Assembly: GCF_014205845.1 (NCBI RefSeq)
Contig: NZ_JACHCR010000022.1
Location: 62,001-126,000 of the forward strand
DNA from: Mucilaginibacter cryoferens
GTDB taxonomy: Bacteria; Bacteroidota; Bacteroidia; Sphingobacteriales; Sphingobacteriaceae
DNA: 64,000 nucleotides
Direction: 5' to 3'
This document shows, in pieces, positions 53,761 to 63,278 of the stretch. Every line of letters starts with the position of its first letter. Positions within the stretch are counted from its first letter, which is position 1. Below the pieces are notes generated by a model that saw only the letters and a list, made by a program, of their open reading frames with translations, searched no databases and was not told where the DNA came from. The translations under genes were made by a program, and so were the position numbers.

Positions 53761-54537
53761 TTAATTGTTGCCTTGCTGTAAATTAGATATAGAGCGCTGC
53801 ATCTGGGCCATCATACTGGTGAGGCTTTCCATGGTTGGCTCGGGTGTTGGTTGTGGTAATTGTGTTGATATATAGCCTTTTGCCTTCCATATTTCCAGCA
53901 CATCTTCGCCGTTTATTTCGTACGGTTCAAAAACAGGATTATCGGATATCAGTTTTAGTTTCTTATTGTCTTTAAATTTGTTACCAATGCGTTTATATAC
54001 AACACCGTCGTCTTTTGATATTACCACATATGTTTCGCCGGGTTTTACATCGGCCCAGTTTTCCAGGTATTCGGCTATAATAATATCGCCAGATATAATA
54101 GGTAACATCGAGTCGCCTTTTATTTCGAAAGCACGGTATGTACCCTGCTTAAACATGGGCAGATAAAACTTAGGCAGTTTGGCCACATACTCGGGGTCGG
54201 CGTATCCGTTTAAATAACCGGCGCTGGCTTTAAGCGGTACCATTTCAATATTTTCGTTATCTTCTTTATCAACAGAAATGCTTAGTACACGTAGGTTGGC
54301 CGGGTTCCCTTTTGGTTTTGGTGCCCATTTTTCGTTGATGGTTTCGTTGATAAAATCATCAATACTAATGTCAAAGTATATTGCTAATGCTTTTAGTAGT
54401 TCGTATTTTGGCTCTGCCCGCTCTTCTTCGTAAGCGCCTACTAATGAACGTTTTATACCTACTTCGTCAGCGAATTGCTGCTGGGTAATTCCCTTCTTTT
54501 TGCGGAGGAATTTAATATTTTGTGAAATTATTGACAT
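53761..54537 (-). CDS. XRE-type regulator with S24 (LexA-like) peptidase domain
   Basis: Regulator of 258 residues, start chosen at the ATG 54537 that opens M-S-I-I-S-Q-N-I-K-F-L-R; the longer frame from 54579 adds 14 unlikely residues. Residues 5-65 are a helix-turn-helix of the Cro/CI type (I-T-Q-Q-Q-F-A-D-E-V-G-I). The S24 domain (about 95-210) has the serine in G-D-S143-M-L-P, the lysine in Y-K182-R, and an Ala-Gly pair at 106-107 in A-S-A-G-Y, a possible self-cleavage site. Such proteins act like LexA/CI, released by RecA or by other stress; targets are unknown. The tail of about 40 residues is Pro/Gln-rich. Confidence 0.88.
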   Translation of the reverse strand: MSIISQNIKFLRKKKGITQQQFADEVGIKRSLVGAYEEERAEPKYELLKALAIYFDISIDDFINETINEKWAPKPKGNPANLRVLSISVDKEDNENIEMVPLKASAGYLNGYADPEYVAKLPKFYLPMFKQGTYRAFEIKGDSMLPIISGDIIIAEYLENWADVKPGETYVVISKDDGVVYKRIGNKFKDNKKLKLISDNPVFEPYEINGEDVLEIWKAKGYISTQLPQPTPEPTMESLTSMMAQMQRSISNLQQGNN

Positions 54538-54623
54538 AAAATTTGCATTTGCTAAATTTATTAGTAATTTTATGCTCATAAAGTTAGTAATATTTATTCG
54601 TTCACCAAATTTTTTATCAAAAA

Positions 54624-54980
54624 ATGAAACGTTTTGTATATATCATCACCGACAGAAACAGGAAAAATCTTCATGTAGGCTTATGCTCAGACCTGGTAAA
54701 AACGCTGCAATTTTACAGTGATATGCCCACTTTGTTTTTTGATAGCGCGCAGCAGCTTAATCGGTTAGTTTATTTTGAAGAGATAAATACCGAAGAGCAG
54801 GCCATGGAACGCTTTAAAGTAGTGAGCACTTTTACAAGGCCCCAAAAAGAAAAAATGATCAGACCTGTTAACCCTGATTGGGTAGATCTGACCATTGGCT
54901 TAAAATTTGAGAGCGGCATCCGTGTAAGGCCACAATTGCGCCCATCGGTAAATGCTAACAGGCGTGCAATTACTTTTTAA
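54624..54980 (+). CDS. GIY-YIG-like protein with degraded active site
   Basis: Protein of 118 residues with the layout of small Bacteroidota GIY-YIG proteins: F-V-Y-I-I-T-D at the GIY strand, L-H-V-G-L-C-S-D-L at the YIG strand, L-V-Y-F-E-E in the middle and N-P-D-W-V-D-L near the end. The second motif has H-V-G instead of Y-I-G and the Arg of the first helix is missing, so nuclease activity is doubtful. It is divergent from the S24 regulator (86 bp between starts), and its stop overlaps the msrB stop by 11 bp. Confidence 0.68.
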   Translation: MKRFVYIITDRNRKNLHVGLCSDLVKTLQFYSDMPTLFFDSAQQLNRLVYFEEINTEEQAMERFKVVSTFTRPQKEKMIRPVNPDWVDLTIGLKFESGIRVRPQLRPSVNANRRAITF

Positions 54981-55455
54981 TAAACTTTAAAGCGCCCGAG
55001 TTCATGCAAAAACGTTTGCCGCCGCGGTCTGCCGGGCCATCGTCAAAAACATGACCAAGGTGTAAGCCTGTACTTTTTTCGATAACCTCATCACGGCTCA
55101 TGCCGTAGCTGTTATCGGTAACAATGGCAACTTTTTTAGAATCGACAGCTTTTACAAAGCTTGGCCAGCCTGTGCCGCTGTCAAATTTATCTTCAGAGCT
55201 AAATAATACATCGCCTGTGGCGGCGCTTACATAAACACCCTTTTGGTGGTTGTTCCAGTAATCGTTTTTATAGGGTGGTTCGGTGCCACTTTCAACCATA
55301 ATATAGTATTGGTTGGGAGTAAGTTTTTTTTTCCATTCGGCAGCCGGTTTGCTCAGCTTGCGTTTTATCTGTCCGTTGCTGTTTTGGCAGCCAAAAGCTG
55401 TTATAATAGTTAATATGGCTATTGCTAAAATTAATTTTCTCATTACGTTATTCAT
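54970..55455 (-). CDS. msrB: Methionine-R-sulfoxide reductase MsrB, lipoprotein type
   Basis: Reduces methionine-R-sulfoxide in proteins. The product is 161 residues (157 from the second ATG at 55443), with a lipoprotein signal ending in A-F-G-C and family motifs T-E-P-P-Y-K-N-D, F-D-S-G-T-G-W-P-S-F, L-G-H-V-F-D-D-G and the catalytic Cys150 in R-F-C-M-N-S. The zinc-binding Cys pairs of classical MsrB are absent, as in the zinc-free forms. Being lipid-anchored, it would repair periplasmic proteins. Confidence 0.93.
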   Translation of the reverse strand: MNNVMRKLILAIAILTIITAFGCQNSNGQIKRKLSKPAAEWKKKLTPNQYYIMVESGTEPPYKNDYWNNHQKGVYVSAATGDVLFSSEDKFDSGTGWPSFVKAVDSKKVAIVTDNSYGMSRDEVIEKSTGLHLGHVFDDGPADRGGKRFCMNSGALKFIKK

Positions 55456-55586
55456 TTTAAGTTTTTTGATGTTTCTGATTCAATTACAGAAACTTAGTCG
55501 TAAAAACTAAAACATCCTTACAATTAATTGTACTTAAAATACGTAATGTTGTTTGTGGTGGTTTGTCACCGGCGGGTACAATTATA

Positions 55587-56186
55587 TTATATAATCCTGG
55601 GCTTGGGTAACAGCACCTTGTTTACTACATGCAGCATACCATTGTTTTGTTCAATATCAAAACGACTAATAATACTTTCGTTACCATTCTCATCAATTAA
55701 CACAATGTTGCGGTTAGCGTCAATTTTGGCGGTAAGCTTGCTGCCGGCCAGGGTAATAAATGTTGCAAGTCCCTTATTTTTGTTAATCTCTTTTTCAATA
55801 TCCTTCGCCTTTAATTTACCCGGAATAGCGTGATAGGAGATGATGCTGGTAAGTTCCCAAACGTGTGCGTGTTTCATCAGCGAATCTAGCTTGCCAACAG
55901 GTAAATTATTAAACGCATCATTTGCCGGCACAAAAATGGTGATAGGGCCACGGCTTTGAAACGTAGTGGTAAGATCTGCTTTATTGATAAAATCGCAAAA
56001 GGTAGAGAGTTCTTTAGATAGCGCGATGTTTTTTACCACATCATTTGTAGGTAGCATACCATCGCCGGCAGTAACCGTAAGCGGGCCAATAGCTTTGGGA
56101 TTTATTGCCTTGCTTTGGGCAAGCAGCACCGAGCCGCAAAAAGACATATATAAAAGCGTAACAGAAAGCAATACTAATTTTTTCAT
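55587..56186 (-). CDS. Exported fasciclin (FAS1) domain protein
   Basis: Protein of 199 residues with a signal peptide (M-K-K-L-V-L-L-S-V ... S-V-L-L-A-Q) and one FAS1 domain (about 55-197): T-I-F-V-P-A-N-D-A-F near residue 83 and Y-H-A-I-P-G-K-L and N-G-M-L-H-V-V-N-K-V-L-L-P in the second half. FAS1 proteins are extracellular or envelope adhesion modules; the ligand is unknown. It is monocistronic, with 112 bp to the barrel gene. Confidence 0.9.
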   Translation of the reverse strand: MKKLVLLSVTLLYMSFCGSVLLAQSKAINPKAIGPLTVTAGDGMLPTNDVVKNIALSKELSTFCDFINKADLTTTFQSRGPITIFVPANDAFNNLPVGKLDSLMKHAHVWELTSIISYHAIPGKLKAKDIEKEINKNKGLATFITLAGSKLTAKIDANRNIVLIDENGNESIISRFDIEQNNGMLHVVNKVLLPKPRII

Positions 56187-56253
56187 TCCCCGTTTTATTA
56201 TAGCCTTATAACAATCAAATACTTAACTGTTTTTATTAATTTGATTTTTAATT

Positions 56254-56275
56254 AAAAAGGCGGTACAAGACCGCC
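56254..56275 (-). terminator. Terminator after peptidase-propeller-barrel gene
   Basis: A 6-bp GC-rich stem (56259-56264 with 56270-56275), 5-base loop and T run on the minus strand, 23 bp behind the stop codon. Confidence 0.72.
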
Positions 56276-56298
56276 CAAAGATATTGCTTTTAATTTGA

Positions 56299-59200
56299 TT
56301 ACCAGCCTGGTGTAAAGCCCAGCCCAAATACTGGTTTGGTAACATCGGTACGGTTAAAAGGCACTGCCAGGTACGGCTCCAGTACAAATGCCCCAAATAC
56401 ATTTATCCTTAAAGAGATACCCGCGCTTAAAGCAGGTACCCTGCCATAAATATTGTTAAGTACAGGTTTGCCATCGGCGTCGGTCTGAGGATTTCCGTTG
56501 GCATCAAGAGCCGGTGTTTGCCCTAATACTGGTGGGTTTTTCTGAAAATATATATGATCGCCGGCGTTCCACGCTAAACCAGCATCAAAAAACAGGTTGA
56601 GATCGGTAAACAGGAATTTAGATTTGATCTGAGCCAGTTTTTCGGGACCGGTAAAGGGCAAGCGGGTTTCAAAGTTAAATACCGCCATCCGGCTGCCAGA
56701 GAGTTGATCGATATTGAAGCCGTTGCTTGCTTTTTTATTGTTGTTATAAAATGTTTGCCCTTCGTATCCACGAATGTAAAAAGGGTATCCAACATATAAC
56801 GGGTATATTCCATTAGAGTCACCGAACCTGCCGTAGGCAAAGAGCCGCGCTGCAAAGGTAATTGGTTCTACACGCACGTATTTTCTTAAGTCGATTGTAG
56901 GTGAGAAAAATTTGTAGGTGCCAAAGTTGTATCCGGCCTCTAAGCGGTACCTAAAGCCGTTTAAGGGAGCGGTAACACCAAAAAAAGAATTATCGCCAAC
57001 CAATGCTGTAGAGAGCTGTACAAGCGAATATGATCGTAAATTGTAATTCAGTATGCTGGTTTCTTCGCTGTTAGGTATTTTGTTTTTACTGCTCGAAATA
57101 GCGGTGGTATTAATGGTTGTGCTTTTATCAGAGTTAATTACCGTATCTAATCTATAAATAGTGCTGTAACGATCAACACGGTAATAGTTGTAGGATGCAC
57201 CGGCACTTACCTCAAAACGATTTGTTTTATCTATAGGATAGGAGGTGAAAACCCTGGCAGCATCTTCAAAATTGCGAATGATATCTGTATTTCGAGAAAG
57301 TACGGTCACATTTTTACCGTTCACATTTTGTTTAGGGTAAGTTTCGTTTTGCAAACCAAAAAGATAGGGGATATGCGAAATACCTGTTCCTAAGTTCCAT
57401 CTGCCGGTTTGGTTTACGTAGGTTATCGCCGCCCCCGAATCGTATATTTGCCCGTTTACGGATGCCGCAGCAAAAATCTGGTTACGGCCTAATATATCAC
57501 TAAATACTCCCTGGATACCGCTTGAAAGGCTTGTGCCATAGAAGCTGCTCACACCAACTCCAATACCACTGCCGGCCAAATAATCCAATTTAAATTTGGG
57601 GCGATAGGGAATTTCCTTTATCGAGTCGGCAGGGATTTTTTTATAAGCCAGGAAGTTGCTGAGGTTGGAGTTGATCAGATCGACGCCTACCGCGCGTGGG
57701 GGTGGCAGCATAGCCGCGCCAAAATCAACCGCCTGTGGTTGTAGTACAACCGGTTTAAATTCTGACGCTTTGGCATTATAAAGCGCATATTTTTGGGCAC
57801 GATAGTAAGAGTAAACAATATCATCGTGATTGGAAATACTTAAGGCTGGCGAAAACTCGGTAATACCACAAATGCCGGTAAACAAATCGGTCATTTGCTC
57901 AACCTGGCCGCTGCTAATGGTGTAACGATACATATTGCGGAAACCATCCCTGTTTGATAAGAAATAGATCTGCGTACCATCTGACGAGTATTGCGGATTT
58001 AAATTATTGGCCCCGTTAAAAATGTTGATGTCGGTAATTTTTCCGGTAGCCAGGTCAAGCTCGGCCAGGTTAAAGGTGATGGCCTGCTCCAATGACTGAT
58101 CGTAAGTTGACCTGTCACTTGAAAAAAGTATTTTTTTTCCGTCTCTGGAGTACGTTGGCTGATAATCGGTGTATTTATCGTTGGTAAGCTGTGTGATCTT
58201 TTTGGTGTCGAAGTTGTAGGAGTACAGATCGCTCTGACCTTCCGAAAGCCCGGTAAAAACAATGTCCTTACCATTTGGCGACCACGACAGGTTGCTAAAC
58301 TGCTCGGCCTTTTCCATCGAGATATTGTTGAGTATGCTGCCGCTATTTACATCAACCACTTCCAGCCGGTTACGGCCTCTGCTAAACACGCTAAAGGCAA
58401 AACGCTTACTATCTGGCGACCATGCACCTGCCGATTCTATAAAGTTAAATTCGTCAATATGGGTATTGGACACTTTACTGGTGAGCTTTCGCAAAATCTT
58501 GCCCGTTCGGGCATCAGCCAGGTAAAGATCTATGCTAAACAAACTTTTGGCCGATAAAAATGCCAGGTATTTACCATCGGGGCTAACGGCCGGGGCAACA
58601 ACAAGGTCGCCGCCATTGTCTTTATCAATCAATTTTAAACCCACTGGCTTTTGCACCGTATCTTTCAAAAATGGCTTATATGTGCTTTCAATAGAGGTTT
58701 TCCAAAGTCGCGAAAGTGTTTTATCATCATAGCCAAACGTGCGCCTTATACCATATGCCAGGCCGTACCGGGCTGTGTTTTTAAAGAAAGGCACAATCAC
58801 CGTATCTCCATAGGTAGATCCTAAAAACGACCAGAACGCCTCCCCATAACGATAGGGGAAGTATTTGTTGCTTTCTGTAAGATCGCGTACCGTTGGAATA
58901 TCATGATTAAGGTAGGCATCGCGCATCCACATGGCAGTGTACGAATCTTTTTTACCTAACGACAAGTATTCGGCCATACCCTCTATCATCCAGAGCGGAA
59001 TGTTGTTGATGTTTTCAAAGTTATCGTTCTCGTTACCCAGCAAGGCATGATATTGAAACGCGTGTACCAACTCGTGGCCTATAACGTGGCGTGTCATTTG
59101 GTTAGTTTCCATCACCGGCATTACCACCCGATTTTTTAAACCTTCGGTAATACCACCTGTACCTACACCAATTTCGCCATCAATGGCGGTAGTTTGCTGA

Positions 59201-59514
59201 AAATCGGGATGGTTGGCGTACAGGATTATTGGATTTGGTTTTTTAAACGTATCCTTAAAAACCTGTTGGTGCAGGGTATACCACAATTCGCTTTCCTGGG
59301 CAAAGCGTTTAATCATGCTATCGTTTTTGATGTAATAGTAGATCTCGAAATGCGGGGTTTTATAAACTTTAAACTTGAGGTTTTTGTATCGTACTTTATT
59401 TTGGCCAAAATACTGGGCTTTTGCATTGTTGCTGATGAGCAGCGAACTGATAAGGCAGGTAAGTATAAAGGTTAACTTTTTAGCTTTGGTTAATAATGAG
59501 TAGTTTTTATTCAT
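56299..59514 (-). CDS. Outer-membrane peptidase/beta-propeller/barrel protein
   Basis: Protein of 1071 residues with three parts. The signal peptide ends near A-K-A-Q (about 34). Residues about 45-280 are a zinc peptidase domain of the MA type with H147-E-L-V-H151 and a glutamate in I-E-G-M-A-E-Y-L (E178 or E182). Residues about 290-610 hold WD40-like PD40/TolB repeats (S-P-D-G-K-Y, S-P-D-S-K-R, S-P-N-G-K-D, S-R-D-G-K-K, S-S-D-G-T-Q). The rest is a beta-barrel ending in the aromatic C-terminal sequence F-G-L-G-F-T-P-G-W typical of BamA-assembled proteins. Similar proteins occur in Bacteroidota, without defined function. The propeller and peptidase probably face the periplasm or outside. Confidence 0.85.
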   Translation of the reverse strand: MNKNYSLLTKAKKLTFILTCLISSLLISNNAKAQYFGQNKVRYKNLKFKVYKTPHFEIYYYIKNDSMIKRFAQESELWYTLHQQVFKDTFKKPNPIILYANHPDFQQTTAIDGEIGVGTGGITEGLKNRVVMPVMETNQMTRHVIGHELVHAFQYHALLGNENDNFENINNIPLWMIEGMAEYLSLGKKDSYTAMWMRDAYLNHDIPTVRDLTESNKYFPYRYGEAFWSFLGSTYGDTVIVPFFKNTARYGLAYGIRRTFGYDDKTLSRLWKTSIESTYKPFLKDTVQKPVGLKLIDKDNGGDLVVAPAVSPDGKYLAFLSAKSLFSIDLYLADARTGKILRKLTSKVSNTHIDEFNFIESAGAWSPDSKRFAFSVFSRGRNRLEVVDVNSGSILNNISMEKAEQFSNLSWSPNGKDIVFTGLSEGQSDLYSYNFDTKKITQLTNDKYTDYQPTYSRDGKKILFSSDRSTYDQSLEQAITFNLAELDLATGKITDINIFNGANNLNPQYSSDGTQIYFLSNRDGFRNMYRYTISSGQVEQMTDLFTGICGITEFSPALSISNHDDIVYSYYRAQKYALYNAKASEFKPVVLQPQAVDFGAAMLPPPRAVGVDLINSNLSNFLAYKKIPADSIKEIPYRPKFKLDYLAGSGIGVGVSSFYGTSLSSGIQGVFSDILGRNQIFAAASVNGQIYDSGAAITYVNQTGRWNLGTGISHIPYLFGLQNETYPKQNVNGKNVTVLSRNTDIIRNFEDAARVFTSYPIDKTNRFEVSAGASYNYYRVDRYSTIYRLDTVINSDKSTTINTTAISSSKNKIPNSEETSILNYNLRSYSLVQLSTALVGDNSFFGVTAPLNGFRYRLEAGYNFGTYKFFSPTIDLRKYVRVEPITFAARLFAYGRFGDSNGIYPLYVGYPFYIRGYEGQTFYNNNKKASNGFNIDQLSGSRMAVFNFETRLPFTGPEKLAQIKSKFLFTDLNLFFDAGLAWNAGDHIYFQKNPPVLGQTPALDANGNPQTDADGKPVLNNIYGRVPALSAGISLRINVFGAFVLEPYLAVPFNRTDVTKPVFGLGFTPGW

Positions 59515-59622
59515 AATTTAACTAAATAGATAGGGCTAATTTAATGAATAATCGGCAGGCTATAGGGCCTGCCGATCAATATTTAAAAACTTATACATCC
59601 ACGCTTTACTCCTAAAGCTCCG

Positions 59623-61953
59623 CTACTTTTGATTAGCAGGGGTAGTTTCCGGATTTTCGGGCGCTGTAGTAGCCGGCACAGGTATTACGTTGGTAGTATC
59701 AATAGGGTTGCTTGTGCTATCAACAGCCGTGGTATCGGCAGCAATGTGCGGCGATGGGCATTGGTAGTTTTTGGTGATCTTACTCCATGGTTTGGGGAAC
59801 GGGCCATAGGTATAACCCGATTTTGGATCGGCATAAACCTTTTCCATAAAACGGGCGAAAATAGGCAGGGCGGTATGTGATCCTTCGCCGGTTTCTGACG
59901 AGGTAAAGTGCACGCTGCGGTCGTCGGCACCAACCCACACCCCGGTAACCAGATCTTTGGTGATACCCATATACCAGCCGTCAACATAATCTGATGATGT
60001 ACCTGTTTTACCACCTATCTGGTTGTCTTTTTTCCAAAGGCCGGGGTATTCCCAAAGTGCCTGTGAGGTACCACCCGGTTCTTCCATACCACCACGGAAC
60101 ATGTAGAGCATTAGCCAGGCGGTTTCTTCACTTAATACCTTCTCCTGTTTCAATTCAAACTCATCTAAAACGTTGCCCTGCTGGTCGGTTATTTTGGTAA
60201 CCAATAAAGGATCGATCTTTTGGCCTTTGTTAAGGAAGGTGCTATAAGCCCTTACCATTTCATAAACCGAAACATCGTTTGATCCTAATGATACCGAAGG
60301 GACAGATTTTAGCGGGCTTTCGATACCACATTTGTGGGCGTATTGTACAATTTTATCCCAACCCACTTTTTCGGTAAGCTGCGCGGTTATAGAGTTTACA
60401 GATTTACCCATGGCCCAGCGTAACGACATTTCCTGGTACGAGAAATGGAAATCGGCGTTGTTGGGTTGCCAAACTTCGTCTTTACCATTATCCTTATATT
60501 TAATGGTTACCGGCTTATCGGTAAACTTATCGCAAGGGGTATAGCCATTATCAAGCGCGGTTAGGTAAGCAAACGGCTTAAATGTAGAGCCTGCCTGCCT
60601 GCGCGATTGGTTTACGTGATCGTAATTGAAAAAGCGATGGTCGATGCCGCCTATCCAAACTTTTATTTTACCTGTTGATGGCTCCAGGGTCATCATGCCG
60701 GTATTTAAAATTTTGGCATAGTATTTTATCGAGTCGATGGTAGAGAATGTGGTATCCTGTTCGCCATTCCAGGTAAAAACGGTCATCCGTTTTTTGGTTT
60801 TAAAATAGTCATTGATCTTTACCGTATCGCCGCCATATTTTTTATCGAGCAATTTGTAAATGGGCAGTTTTTGCTCGTTTTTAAGAATGAAATCTTTTAT
60901 CTCTACGCCCTTCGAATCGCGCCATGGGTTTTTATTGCCCCATAGGTTATAAAAACGCTTTTGCAGCATCTTCATTTTTTCGGTAACTGCCTCTTCGGCA
61001 TATTGTTGCATGTGCGAATCGATGGTTGTATAGATCTTTAAACCATCCTCATAAAGGTTGTAGTCGTTTTGTTTAAGCCATTTGTCGAGCCATTTCTCTA
61101 CCGCCCTACGCAGGTACGAGTCGCCATGCGAATCTTCTTCCACATAACTTAAATCGAGCTTTATTGGCGTTTTAATGCTTGCGGTATACTCATCTTTGGT
61201 AATATAGCCATACTTTTCCATCTGGCTTAGTACCGTATTTCTACGGTCGGTAGCCCGCTCGGGGTTACGGATGGGGTTATAGTTAGATGTAGCCTTAAGC
61301 ATACCTATCAATAAAGCAGCTTCGGAGGCGTTAACTTTATCGGGTTGTTTGTTGAAGTATTTTAACGATGCGGTTTTAATGCCATAGGTATTATTGCCAA
61401 AAGGAACGGTATTAAAATAAAGCTCCAAAATTTGCTGCTTAGTGTAAACATGCTCTATTTTAAAAGCGGTAAGCCATTCTTTACACTTATAAACTATAGT
61501 ACTTATGCCTGGTACATGCCTGATGATGCCCTGCGATTTACGTTTACGGGTTTCAAAAAGGTTTTTGGCCAGCTGCTGGGTAATGGTACTTGCCCCGCGG
61601 CGGTCGCCTTTCGCGGTAGAAAGCATACTGGTAAAAAACGAGTAAAAATCCACTCCATTGTGGCTGTAAAACCTTACATCTTCGGTAGATATGAGTGCAT
61701 TTACCAGATTAGGAGAAATGTGTTTCAGATCAACCGGCGAGCGGTTCTCTTTGTAGTATTGACCTATGAGCTTACCATCGGCAGTAAAAACTTCAGATCC
61801 GACGGACATTACAGGGTTTTTAATATCCTGCATGTCAGGCGAGTAGCCCGATAGCCATAGGAAGTTTAGCTCGATAGAGCAAAAAAAGATGATAATGAAG
61901 TATATAAAAATGGCTATGAACCTCAGAAATCGGTTGCGTATTCGTCTGAACAT
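59623..61953 (-). CDS. Penicillin-binding protein 1A (bifunctional class A)
   Basis: Peptidoglycan glycosyltransferase/transpeptidase of 776 residues. One N-terminal membrane helix (about 10-30) is followed by the GT51 domain with Glu91 in S-T-E-D-V-R-F-Y and R-G-A-S-T-I-T-Q-Q. The transpeptidase has Ser456-T-F-K459, S-V-N in M-G-K-S-V-N-S and K649-T-G-T-S. The C-terminal tail is Pro/Thr-rich. It makes and crosslinks the cell wall in the periplasm. It is a single-gene unit. Confidence 0.95.
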   Translation of the reverse strand: MFRRIRNRFLRFIAIFIYFIIIFFCSIELNFLWLSGYSPDMQDIKNPVMSVGSEVFTADGKLIGQYYKENRSPVDLKHISPNLVNALISTEDVRFYSHNGVDFYSFFTSMLSTAKGDRRGASTITQQLAKNLFETRKRKSQGIIRHVPGISTIVYKCKEWLTAFKIEHVYTKQQILELYFNTVPFGNNTYGIKTASLKYFNKQPDKVNASEAALLIGMLKATSNYNPIRNPERATDRRNTVLSQMEKYGYITKDEYTASIKTPIKLDLSYVEEDSHGDSYLRRAVEKWLDKWLKQNDYNLYEDGLKIYTTIDSHMQQYAEEAVTEKMKMLQKRFYNLWGNKNPWRDSKGVEIKDFILKNEQKLPIYKLLDKKYGGDTVKINDYFKTKKRMTVFTWNGEQDTTFSTIDSIKYYAKILNTGMMTLEPSTGKIKVWIGGIDHRFFNYDHVNQSRRQAGSTFKPFAYLTALDNGYTPCDKFTDKPVTIKYKDNGKDEVWQPNNADFHFSYQEMSLRWAMGKSVNSITAQLTEKVGWDKIVQYAHKCGIESPLKSVPSVSLGSNDVSVYEMVRAYSTFLNKGQKIDPLLVTKITDQQGNVLDEFELKQEKVLSEETAWLMLYMFRGGMEEPGGTSQALWEYPGLWKKDNQIGGKTGTSSDYVDGWYMGITKDLVTGVWVGADDRSVHFTSSETGEGSHTALPIFARFMEKVYADPKSGYTYGPFPKPWSKITKNYQCPSPHIAADTTAVDSTSNPIDTTNVIPVPATTAPENPETTPANQK

Positions 61954-62238
61954 TGGGTAAAGATGTAAAATTATGGCGCTAAATCATAGCGCAAAACAAT
62001 TATTAATATATGTAGTTTACATAAAAGTTAACGGTAAGCCTACACCATTTGTTTTTATTTGGTATAACACCCAAAAATCTCTGCTAATTATTAATTTATT
62101 GCTGCCCCCAGCCAGTAAATTATATATAGAATTGAATAGCGGTGCGGCAATATCGGCTTTAAAATAAACAAGCAAATAAACAACGCAATTTTAACATCTA
62201 AATTTTATGTTAACAAAGCGCAACGCAAATTTTTTATC

Positions 62239-63117
62239 ATGGGTAACATTACTAATCAATTTCGGGTTACTAAAGGCAAAGATTTTACGCTTGGGGCATA
62301 TGACCCGGGTTATGCCGATGGTTTTAAAAAAGATGACTCCAAAGAGCTGTTGGAAAAACTGATAGCCGAAACCTTTGATTTGCAGACAGAACTTTATGCC
62401 GCTAATAAGTATGCCTTGCTCATTATTTTCCAGGCGATGGATGCTGCCGGGAAAGACAGTGCTATAGCACATACATTATCGGGCTTAAACCCGCAGGGCT
62501 GCCAGGTTTACAGCTTTAAACAGCCAAGTACCGAAGATTATGAGCACGATTTTTTATGGCGGCATTACCGCTCGCTGCCCGAAAGGGGGCGGATAGGTAT
62601 TCATAACCGGTCGCATTACGAAAATGTGCTGATAACAAAAGTTCATCCCGATATTTTACTGAACGAACATTTGCCGGGAATAACCGATGTTAAAAACATC
62701 GATCCAAAGTTTTGGCATAACCGTTATCAAAGCATTCGTGCATTTGAAAAACATTTGACCGATAATGGTACCGTCATCATCAAATTTTTCCTCCATGTAT
62801 CTAAACATGAGCAAAAGGAACGCTTTTTAAAACGGATAGATGATCCAAAAAAGAATTGGAAGTTTTCGGCAGCCGATATTGAGGAACGAAAAAGATGGGG
62901 CGATTACATGGAGGCTTATGAAAAGGCCATCAAAGAAACGGCAACCAAAGATTGCCCCTGGTATGTTATCCCCGCCGACAAAAAATGGTTTACACGGATA
63001 GCTATTTCGACTGTTATTTTAGAAACTCTGAGAGGGTTGAAGCTGAAGTATCCGGTATTGGTTAAAGAAGAGAAGGATAAACTGGATGACGCTAAGAAGT
63101 TGCTGGAGCAGGAATAA
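62239..63117 (+). CDS. ppk2: Polyphosphate kinase 2 family protein
   Basis: Enzyme of 292 residues that transfers phosphate from polyphosphate to nucleoside mono- or diphosphates. Walker A is A-M-D-A-A-G-K-D-S (66-74); the lid is N-R-S-H-Y-E, where Glu takes the place of the Asn of class I enzymes, a pattern linked to class III PPK2 proteins able to use AMP and ADP. Class is an inference from this residue and should be tested. Cytoplasmic; no neighbour of related function. Confidence 0.88.
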   Translation: MGNITNQFRVTKGKDFTLGAYDPGYADGFKKDDSKELLEKLIAETFDLQTELYAANKYALLIIFQAMDAAGKDSAIAHTLSGLNPQGCQVYSFKQPSTEDYEHDFLWRHYRSLPERGRIGIHNRSHYENVLITKVHPDILLNEHLPGITDVKNIDPKFWHNRYQSIRAFEKHLTDNGTVIIKFFLHVSKHEQKERFLKRIDDPKKNWKFSAADIEERKRWGDYMEAYEKAIKETATKDCPWYVIPADKKWFTRIAISTVILETLRGLKLKYPVLVKEEKDKLDDAKKLLEQE

Positions 63118-63226
63118 GTAAAAAGTTGGATTTTTGAGTTGTAGATACAAGGTATTGATCTATACCCGCTACATGCTGTAGCCGCCAAACTTAGGTACCT
63201 GATTTATAACTCAATACCTGTTCGAT

Positions 63227-63266
63227 AAGTTGTTTTATAACTATTTTTTCGGTTATAAAACAACTT
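63227..63266. repeat. Strong hairpin in the gap
   Basis: A 15-bp perfect stem (63227-63241 with 63252-63266) and a 10-base loop of TATTTTTTCG lie between the convergent ppk2 and DUF4870 genes. No T run follows on either strand, so terminator action is unproven. Word-like sequence TTGAGTTGTAGATACAAGG at 63134-63153 has an inverted partner at 63196-63216. Confidence 0.6.
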
Positions 63267-63278
63267 TATAAGGCAATA

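Noticed and set aside
61976..61992. 6-bp inverted repeat GCGCTA/TAGCGC upstream of PBP1A
   Set aside because: Too short to separate from chance in a 285-bp gap that shows nothing else.
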